From NCBI GenBank assembly GCA_030917805.1, contig JAUPUA010000043.1, positions 1 to 5,953 on the forward strand: 5,953 nt of DNA. Direction: 5' to 3'. The position numbers and the translations under genes are program-made. The DNA is from Patescibacteria group bacterium. Its GTDB lineage: Bacteria > Patescibacteriota > Saccharimonadia > Saccharimonadales > HK-STAS-PATE-42. The notes beneath the pieces are model-generated. The model saw only the letters and a program-made list of their open reading frames with translations, did not search any database and was not told where the DNA came from. Below, piece after piece: positions 1 through 4,507 of the stretch; position 1 is the first letter of the stretch; each line of letters opens with the position of its first letter.

Positions 1-272
1 ATATGCATGCCATCACCTTAGAAGAGGCTGTCCCGTTAATCAAAGAAAACATCGAAAAAGAAAAGAACAAGTACGTTGCAGACTGGGGTAACGTCCAAAT
101 TATTAACGGACCATATGGACCATACATCAAAGATGTTAAAGCTAAGAAGAATGCTAAAATCCCTAAAGATGTTGAGGCTAAAGATATTACCGAAGAGCAG
201 GCAATTGAGATTTTAGCCAAAGCTCCCGCTAAGAAAGCTCGCGGACGCCGCTACCCAGCCAAAAAGAAATGA
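1..272 (+). CDS. topA: DNA topoisomerase I, C-terminal end (partial)
   Basis: This is the 3' end of a type IA topoisomerase gene; the start lies before the window and the visible 90 or so codons end in TGA. Type IA topoisomerases relax negative supercoils by single-strand passage; the catalytic core is not visible here. The visible part matches the C-terminal repeat found in many bacterial TopA proteins: a GPYGPYIK core near visible residues 37-44, then a lysine-rich KKNAKIPKD segment, then a helix with the ITEEQAIEILA pattern (residues 62-72). It finishes in a basic tail, KKARGRRYPAKKK, which probably adds nonspecific DNA affinity. The ATG at base 3 is only an internal methionine. The stop overlaps the next gene's start as ATGA, implying translational coupling. 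The family call is confident from the repeat; the full architecture cannot be judged. Confidence 0.85.
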   Translation, partial: MHAITLEEAVPLIKENIEKEKNKYVADWGNVQIINGPYGPYIKDVKAKKNAKIPKDVEAKDITEEQAIEILAKAPAKKARGRRYPAKKK

Positions 273-871
273 CCCTAGCTTCCCCTACAGCGTCGATAGA
301 CACCTATAGACATACAACACCAACAATAGAAGACATATTCCAAGTAGCCGAAGATCTACGTTTTAACTTAGATGGCGAAAGGGCCGGCCATATAGAGTCA
401 ATTGGAAGTTATTACAGAAACCTTACCCTGGCTAAAGAAAGTGACCCCTGGCATCAAGGCAATTTTCCAGTATATAGAGAGATGGGCCTAGAAGTAGGGT
501 TGGCTACAGTAATTGGCGACACCGAGTACCCATATGTGGAGATTAATTTCCGACCAAAGATAGATGGCAAGATGCAAGACAATAGAGTTCCCCCAGAACA
601 CCGCTATCAAATGATCTACAACGCCACCATGGCACTTCAAAATTACTGCCTTCTAGCCGAAGCTGGTTTTACGAGAAGACCTTTAACATTTACGGGGCTT
701 ACTAATATAGAAATGGCAAACTTTGCCAAAAGAGCAGGCTTTATAACAACAGGGGCAAAACTACCTTCCATGTACGGAGTAGATGCTAAATATCAAGATG
801 TACTTAGGCTAATATTCTCCGAAAAAACCTCCAGACTCATCCGTCGTATTGGTAGACTTGCCAACGCTTGA
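269..871 (+). CDS. Unrecognised 200-aa protein coupled to topA
   Basis: This 200-residue soluble-looking protein has no signal peptide or membrane segment. Its ATG shares the ATGA of the topA stop, so it is probably translated by coupling; I see no strong Shine-Dalgarno sequence. I do not recognise the family. Visible features are a probable beta-strand pair around residues 75-95 (GLATVIGD, then YPYVEINFRPK), a long helix at about 110-132, and a stretch at 143-158 (GLTNIEMANFAKRAGF) that resembles the motif B region of GNAT acetyltransferases, where a 'TN..M..F..R.GF' pattern is common. The glycine-rich acetyl-CoA loop of GNATs is not evident, so an acyltransferase-like fold is only a weak inference. 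The C-terminus (187-197) is basic and arginine-rich. Base usage is like that of its neighbours. The gene is real; its function is unknown. Confidence 0.75.
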   Translation: MTLASPTASIDTYRHTTPTIEDIFQVAEDLRFNLDGERAGHIESIGSYYRNLTLAKESDPWHQGNFPVYREMGLEVGLATVIGDTEYPYVEINFRPKIDGKMQDNRVPPEHRYQMIYNATMALQNYCLLAEAGFTRRPLTFTGLTNIEMANFAKRAGFITTGAKLPSMYGVDAKYQDVLRLIFSEKTSRLIRRIGRLANA

Positions 872-893
872 TAGCCATATGCGGCCTCCAAGT

Positions 894-903
894 CGTCATG
901 ACG
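894..903. repeat. Perfect 10-base palindrome after the topA pair
   Basis: CGTCATGACG is perfectly self-complementary and lies 22 bases after the stop of the preceding gene. Flanking CAA (889-891) and TTG (904-906) can extend it with a two-base bulge. It could form a small hairpin or be a protein-binding dyad. It is followed by TAATAAGC rather than a T-run, so it is not a convincing intrinsic terminator. Confidence 0.35.
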
Positions 904-965
904 TTGTAATAAGCACACATCTGCATTCAAAGTAGTGTTAAATTGAAGTCGATGTATTGAAGGGC

Positions 966-994
966 TTGCTATAGTACTAATCTTATGATAATAT
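966..994 (+). promoter_or_regulatory. Possible weak promoter for the sigma4/HARE-HTH gene
   Basis: TTGCTA (966-971) and TAATAT (989-994) are separated by 17 bases and each match four of six sigma-70 consensus positions. An alternative -10 is GATAAT (987-992), a better hexamer but with only a 15-base spacer. The palindrome TAGTACTA (972-979) sits inside the spacer, where a repressor could act. Transcription would start near 1001-1003, leaving a leader of about 140 bases. This is a visual match in AT-rich DNA and therefore uncertain. Confidence 0.3.
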
Positions 995-1105
995 TAATAC
1001 AATAATGTTTGTACATGTGTCCACATTAACATAAGTTAAATAGGCAGATGGCTAGACATGAAAGTAGAGAACCAAAACCTATCATATAAATTAAAAAGAG
1101 TAGGG

Positions 1106-1117
1106 GAGTGGCCACTC
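1106..1117. promoter_or_regulatory. Perfect 12-base palindrome in the leader (operator or hairpin candidate)
   Basis: GAGTGGCCACTC is a perfect 6+6 palindrome ending 27 bases before the ATG of the downstream gene. It stands out as GC-rich in an otherwise AT-rich leader. It could be an operator for a dimeric regulator, possibly the downstream DNA-binding protein itself (autoregulation, inferred only). The leader between it and the ATG is A-rich and has no Shine-Dalgarno sequence. Confidence 0.4.
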
Positions 1118-1144
1118 GAAATCTAACAATAATCACAACAAATT

Positions 1145-2200
1145 ATGGCAACAACAAATAACCCAGTAAAAGAAACCCAGCTTACAAAACTTATCCAAAA
1201 CATCATGGATGACCTCTATAAGGATAGGGAGCGAGATATTATTTCTGGGCGATTTGGGCTAAATGGTAAAAAAAAGACTCTTGATGCCATTGGTAAAGAA
1301 TATAACGTTACTCGTGAACGTATTCGTCAGCTAGAAAAGGGAATAGTCATCCGCCTGCAAGTTAAGGCAGAAGAGGGCAAACTAGCCGGATTCCCTGAGT
1401 ACGAGGCTAAACTGGCCGAAATTATAGAAGAATGTGGTGGAGTCTGCTCAATTGCTAAGTTAAGCGAACTAGTAGGGGAGGGGACATCTACTGAAGTAGT
1501 AGCCCAAAACTCATTTATTACCTTAATTTCCAGCAGATTACTCCTAGTTGAAGAAAATGACGAGTACAACCAAAGTGCAGTGCTCTCTAGCCACTATAAG
1601 AGCCCATCTGAGGCCTTAAAAGAGGTTGATAAGATTGTCAGTACTCTTACAGAGAATAAAAAGCCAATCTCAATCTCTGAGCTTAAAAAGGCCAATAATT
1701 TAAGTCAATCAGAAAAAGAAATTGAAGCCAAAGTGCTTGTCTCTACCCAAACTTACGAAAGAAAAGGACTTTGGGGCCTAAAGAGCTGGTCATCTGTTAA
1801 CCCAAGAAGTATTAAAGATAAAATCTACATAGTACTTTCAGAAAACAAAGAACCAATGCACTTTAGCGAAATTTATAAAGCCATACAGGCCGATAAAACT
1901 TTTGCAAAAAGAGAATTTACAATTCAAGCTACTCATAACGAACTAATCAGAGACTCACGTTATGTTCTAGTTGGTCGTGGTAGATATGCCCTAAAAGAAT
2001 GGGGTCACATTGAAGGAACGGTTGAAGACGTGATCGAAAAAGTTCTTAAAGATGGCGGCAATAAACCAATGCACCGCGATGAGATTATCCGAGGTGTATT
2101 AAGATACCGACAGGTTAGAGAGACTACAATCGTTCTAAATCTTCAATCTAAGCCAAAATTCAAGCGCGTAGCCACAGCCACATTCCAACTCGCCGAGTAA
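1145..2200 (+). CDS. Sigma-70 region 4-like / HARE-HTH (RNA polymerase delta-like) DNA-binding protein
   Basis: This 351-residue protein probably binds DNA and acts with RNA polymerase. Residues 27-72 match sigma-70 region 4: an RERDIISGRFGL segment followed by a helix-turn-helix with the hallmark VTRERIRQLEKG (54-65), the part that in sigma factors contacts the -35 element. There is no region 2, so it cannot be a complete sigma factor. The remainder looks like a chain of winged-helix modules. One is at about 85-140. Two HARE-HTH-like modules lie at about 153-217 and 219-288, ending in WGLKSW and RYALKEW; the first resembles the WGLRSW ending of the Bacillus delta subunit RpoE domain. A further module lies at about 290-351. 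No membrane segment is present. The ATG has no Shine-Dalgarno sequence upstream, only an A-rich leader. The start is supported because sigma-4 homology begins about 27 residues in. It is probably a regulator; its targets are unknown. Confidence 0.85.
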   Translation: MATTNNPVKETQLTKLIQNIMDDLYKDRERDIISGRFGLNGKKKTLDAIGKEYNVTRERIRQLEKGIVIRLQVKAEEGKLAGFPEYEAKLAEIIEECGGVCSIAKLSELVGEGTSTEVVAQNSFITLISSRLLLVEENDEYNQSAVLSSHYKSPSEALKEVDKIVSTLTENKKPISISELKKANNLSQSEKEIEAKVLVSTQTYERKGLWGLKSWSSVNPRSIKDKIYIVLSENKEPMHFSEIYKAIQADKTFAKREFTIQATHNELIRDSRYVLVGRGRYALKEWGHIEGTVEDVIEKVLKDGGNKPMHRDEIIRGVLRYRQVRETTIVLNLQSKPKFKRVATATFQLAE

Positions 2201-2215
2201 TAGATACAGAATAGC

Positions 2216-2506
2216 ATGCCCAAGAGTAAAGACGCATACCCAGTTAACGAAGGAGTATCAGGCTACTGGGACGTCCTAGATGAAGAAAATCTAGCCAGAT
2301 TCGACACCGCTATGGACTTTGTACAAGTTTACATCTCTGCAAGTCAGGGGAGTGCACGAATAAGTAAACCCATCACAGATAGATTCGCTTCGGAAGCTCT
2401 AATATACCTAAACGCCTATATGCCCCAAGCTCTTGGGCAAAGATCAGGATCTGTTTACCCATGGTCTCCAGAAGAAAAAGCAAGAGGAATTACGTTAGTC
2501 AGCTAA
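2216..2506 (+). CDS. Hypothetical protein, 96 aa, probably the N-terminal part of a broken gene
   Basis: This reading frame starts with ATG 15 bases after the stop of the sigma4/HARE-HTH gene and probably shares its transcript. There is no Shine-Dalgarno sequence; an in-frame TAG lies at 2201-2203. The product looks soluble and mostly helical, with helices near residues 22-43 and 52-70 and a SPEEKARG segment near 83-90. I do not recognise the family. The TAA at 2504-2506 may not be the native end: protein-like sequence continues downstream in successive other frames, each shifted by -1. Either the 96-aa product is genuine and short, or it is the front of a roughly 170-residue protein damaged by small deletions. 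The second reading is favoured because base composition stays gene-like to about 2700 and then drops sharply to AT-rich. Confidence 0.5.
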   Translation: MPKSKDAYPVNEGVSGYWDVLDEENLARFDTAMDFVQVYISASQGSARISKPITDRFASEALIYLNAYMPQALGQRSGSVYPWSPEEKARGITLVS

Positions 2507-2731
2507 TTAACTTAATATTGAGAGAATTGGAAAGATACCCCTAACCGAAGTATCTGAACGTACAGAAGGTCGTATACGTTTCTTAGGTATCGAGCTGCCG
2601 GGAATTGATCCCGATAACCTTCAAATTAATGCCAATAGAACACTCTCAGCGATGAAATGGGTTTGTATCGGACACTTAAGTCTGAGTTCTTTCAATTGAA
2701 GATGCAGATCTACTGTATAAAAGGCATATAG
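2507..2731 (+). pseudogene. Frameshifted continuation of the preceding ORF
   Basis: There is no complete ORF here, but three coding-like stretches follow one another. The first, in the frame beginning at 2497, reads SQLINLILRELERYP to a TAA at 2542-2544. The second, in the frame of 2523, stays open from 2511 to 2696 and includes LTEVSERTEGRIRFLGIELP. The third, in the frame of 2639, reads LSDEMGLYRTLKSEFFQ and stops at TAG 2729-2731. Each switch is a -1 step, as single-base deletions would give, and one lies at the C4 run 2538-2541. No start codon with a ribosome-binding site opens any of these pieces. Together with the preceding ORF they would make about 170 residues. The family is unrecognised. 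This may be true gene decay or sequencing error. Confidence 0.45.
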
Positions 2732-2746
2732 TACAAATATAGTACA
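2728..2746 (+). repeat. ATAGTACA direct repeat, 11-base period
   Basis: ATAGTACA occurs at 2728-2735 and 2739-2746, one DNA turn apart. The same spacing of ATAGTAC words recurs at the other end of the intergenic region (3376-3394), which suggests a paired protein-binding site. Its function is unknown. Confidence 0.45.
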
Positions 2747-2940
2747 GAGTATATAGAGAGTTAGTAGTAGAGAATTGCTTACAGCAAAAGGTTATTTCAG
2801 TAATATCACTAAAGTAGTGAAGTTTAAGATATAAATTGGAATATAAAATCAAAAAACATTTTTTCAATTCAAAATAGAAAAGTAGTGCCAAAATAGCATA
2901 AGGAAGAAGCATAAGTGTTCAAGACTTGGATATAAGCACA

Positions 2941-2968
2941 ACGTCGCACAATGTATATTTTACGACAT
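2941..2968 (+). other. dif: Candidate dif site (XerCD-type recombination, chromosome terminus)
   Basis: The site has the 11-6-11 layout of a bacterial dif: left arm ACGTCGCACAA (2941-2951), central TGTATA (2952-2957), right arm TTTTACGACAT (2958-2968). The two arms are imperfect inverted repeats, matching at 8 of 11 positions. Compared with the Escherichia coli dif as I remember it, about 18 of 28 bases agree, including the identical centre and the shared pattern CGCAnAATGTATATTnT. The position between two gene blocks that point toward each other fits a replication terminus. The XerD-side arm lacks the usual TTATGTTAA form, so the match is stronger on the XerC side. Alternatively it is a chance match in AT-rich DNA or a Xer target left by an integrated element. 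Confidence 0.5.
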
Positions 2969-3092
2969 TGAGTACTAAGAGATAAGACGAGCAACAATAC
3001 CTCTTTAGGGAGTAGTGTAGCTTAGCAATCTTAATAAGTACTACAAAAAAACACACAGTACACCTTCTTAAGACTATATTTCATATTGTGAG

Positions 3093-3135
3093 TAGGGTCT
3101 CAGCTAACAGCTTAGAATAGGCCTAGAATACCCTA
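3093..3135. repeat. Nested inverted repeat (possible three-way or cruciform structure)
   Basis: TAGGGT (3093-3098) pairs with ACCCTA (3130-3135). Inside are a stem CTCAGCT/AGCTTAG with an AAC loop (3099-3115, one mismatch) and the perfect palindrome TAGGCCTA (3118-3125). It might be a folded transcript or extruded DNA. No T-run follows on either strand, so it is not a standard terminator, and it matches no RNA family I know. Confidence 0.35.
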
Positions 3136-3163
3136 GTGTTTCGTGAAATAACAAAGACCATAG

Positions 3164-3214
3164 TTTGACTTTTCCACAACTAATGTTTTAATTACTAATT
3201 TGACTTATACACAA
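3164..3214 (+). repeat. Direct repeat containing two DnaA-box-like nonamers
   Basis: TTTGACTTTTCCACAA (3164-3179) and TTTGACTTATACACAA (3199-3214) agree at 14 of 16 positions and are 35 bases apart. Each contains a nonamer fitting the DnaA box consensus TTWTNCACA: TTTTCCACA (3170-3178) and TTATACACA (3205-3213). TTATATACA (3224-3232) is a third with one mismatch, and a further TTTGACT lies at 3237-3243. ACACAA (3209-3214) also forms an inverted repeat with TTGTGT (3219-3224). This could be a DnaA-binding cluster or iteron-like repeats. The TTGACT words could instead be -35 elements. Confidence 0.4.
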
Positions 3215-3375
3215 AGTATTGTGTTATATACAAATATTTGACTATACCTATATTTAGTTACAAAATATGTCAATGCTTTCCACGCCACTCTACTCTAGTA
3301 ATCAAGCATAAAAACAATGAGATCCTAACATTTTTATATAGTCAGCAAAACATTTAACGATGAAGGAATAGAGTC

Positions 3376-3418
3376 ATAGTACAAAAATAGTACTAAGTGT
3401 AGTGAAGAAGAGTACTAA
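3376..3418 (+). repeat. ATAGTAC pair plus AGTACTAA words near the end of ftsQ
   Basis: ATAGTACA (3376-3383) and ATAGTACT (3387-3394) are 11 bases apart, and AGTACTAA occurs at 3389-3396 and again at 3411-3418. AGTACTAA is also found at 2971-2978 and at 973-980, so this octamer appears four times on the plus strand of the window. The repeats start about 45 bases after the ftsQ stop. The role is unknown; a regulator or nucleoid-protein binding motif is possible. Confidence 0.45.
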
Positions 3419-3463
3419 AAATCAATCGAGAGCCAACAGCAAACCTTTAATAATTCTAAGACC

Positions 3464-4507
3464 CTACTTATAAAGTACCCGTTCCGGAGACCTCACATCA
3501 ATATAACTTAAGCCCTCGAGTCCCCCTTCCCTACTACGCTCCAGAAACTTAACAGATTTGGCCGCCGCAACCCCACTACCAACAGCATCCTCATCTGTAG
3601 AGAATATCAACCTAGTCCCCTTCCCTTCAAGCAGAACCTCCACACCCTTGATACTCTCCGCAAGAACGTTAACCTTACTAGGTACTACTCCCCCGCCCCT
3701 TAACTCTGGTACAAGCCTAACTATCCATGCCAACTTATCTGCACTAACTGGGATCTTAGCACTCTCTTCAGAGCCAAGACCGGTACCGCCAATCTCAAGC
3801 GGCTTATATGCATCTACCAACTCTTGCGGCGGCTGATATATCAGACCCTTCTGGTTCACGTAAGTTGTCTTTCCATCCGGTGAGACCCACTTAATTATCG
3901 GCACATTAACTTTAAGTTTAGCCTCAGTTCTAAGCTTGAGCAAGTTAAACTTCAGCTCAATACGGTCAACATCATCCCTACCTGTAATAAGTCCTTTTCG
4001 GATGTTATCATACCTGTAAAAAGCAGGCTTAACGTATCCGACTATGCCTCCACCGACTCGTTCTTCAACTGCCTTTTCGATAGCCAGATTATAATCAGTC
4101 CTAGCTCCAGGAACTCCCTCCACATCTAGCTTAACTCTTTTTGAAGCCCCACAAACAAGAAGATATAAAGACAGCAAACCAAATAAGATTGCTGCAGCTT
4201 TTAGGGTTATTCTAAAATTCTTACGTCTTTTCTTAATCTTATTTTTCTCTTTAATCTGCTTATCAACTTCCTGTTTTTTTTGTTGTTCAAGATTATTGAT
4301 GCTTGTATTACTCCACGAAGCCTTCACCTCAGAGTTAAACGATCTATTCAGTAGGCTAACCTCTTCATGCTTACTGTTAATCGGCTTTTTAGATGATCTA
4401 GTATTTGAAACAGACTTATTATGCTGACCACGTTTAGAAACAAAACTGGGCTTAAACTCTTGTTTCAGAGAATCGCTGTTTCTAGAACTTCTAGACTTCT
4501 TAAACAT
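3464..4507 (-). CDS. ftsQ: Cell division protein FtsQ/DivIB-like (POTRA domain)
   Basis: This 347-residue bitopic membrane protein fits the FtsQ/DivIB divisome family, which links early and late division proteins at the septum. Residues 1-99 are a long, polar, Ser/Lys/Asn-rich cytoplasmic segment with a likely coiled coil near 72-95, ending in the basic KIKKRRKNFR stop-transfer stretch (90-99). A single membrane helix follows at about 101-119. The extracytoplasmic part then has a POTRA-like region at about 124-205, a beta-rich domain with the segment WVSPDGKTTYVNQKGLIY (207-224), and the family's typical ending, YIDVRSPERVLYK. The protein is longer than many FtsQ proteins because of its N-terminal tail. 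The ATG overlaps the murG stop by 8 bases and has AGAGG six bases upstream. It ends in TAG and is the last gene of its operon here; no ftsA or ftsZ follows. The family call is confident from architecture and C-terminal motif. Confidence 0.8.
   Translation of the reverse strand: MFKKSRSSRNSDSLKQEFKPSFVSKRGQHNKSVSNTRSSKKPINSKHEEVSLLNRSFNSEVKASWSNTSINNLEQQKKQEVDKQIKEKNKIKKRRKNFRITLKAAAILFGLLSLYLLVCGASKRVKLDVEGVPGARTDYNLAIEKAVEERVGGGIVGYVKPAFYRYDNIRKGLITGRDDVDRIELKFNLLKLRTEAKLKVNVPIIKWVSPDGKTTYVNQKGLIYQPPQELVDAYKPLEIGGTGLGSEESAKIPVSADKLAWIVRLVPELRGGGVVPSKVNVLAESIKGVEVLLEGKGTRLIFSTDEDAVGSGVAAAKSVKFLERSREGGLEGLSYIDVRSPERVLYK

Larger units (their letters stand above)
2732..3463. other. AT-rich intergenic region between converging gene blocks
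   Basis: These 732 bases separate rightward genes on the left from a leftward operon on the right and are visibly richer in A and T than the flanking genes. I found no credible ORF, tRNA, rRNA, or tmRNA/RNase P signature on either strand, and no clear intrinsic terminator for either side. It does contain a dif-like site, repeated GTAC-centred words, a DnaA-box-like direct repeat and a nested inverted repeat, listed separately. Such density of short repeats with no gene suggests a structural or regulatory chromosome region, though low complexity raises the chance of accidental matches. Confidence 0.7.

Noticed and set aside
1327..1569. Minus-strand open frame of 80 codons
   Set aside because: It lies entirely antisense to the well-supported sigma4/HARE-HTH gene and has a low-complexity Ser/Thr/Pro product.
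2851..2864. A6-CA-T6 stretch as a terminator for the rightward genes
   Set aside because: The stem would be only A-T pairs with almost no loop and no GC content, so it would not be stable; it is best seen as AT-rich sequence.
2676..2912. Minus-strand open frame of 78 codons with a hydrophobic product
   Set aside because: It lies in AT-rich intergenic DNA and overlaps the decayed plus-strand gene. Its Tyr/Leu/Cys/Ser-rich product looks like translated AT-rich sequence, and no domain is visible.
2732..3463. CRISPR array, tRNA, tmRNA or RNase P RNA in the gene-free region
   Set aside because: There are no regularly spaced long repeats, no tRNA T-loop pattern (GGTTCRA) and no RNase P core (GAGGAAAGTCC-like) on either strand.
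3558..3836. Plus-strand open frame of 92 codons
   Set aside because: It is the antisense shadow of the FtsQ extracytoplasmic domain, and its Ser/Thr/Pro/Leu-rich composition is typical of such shadows.
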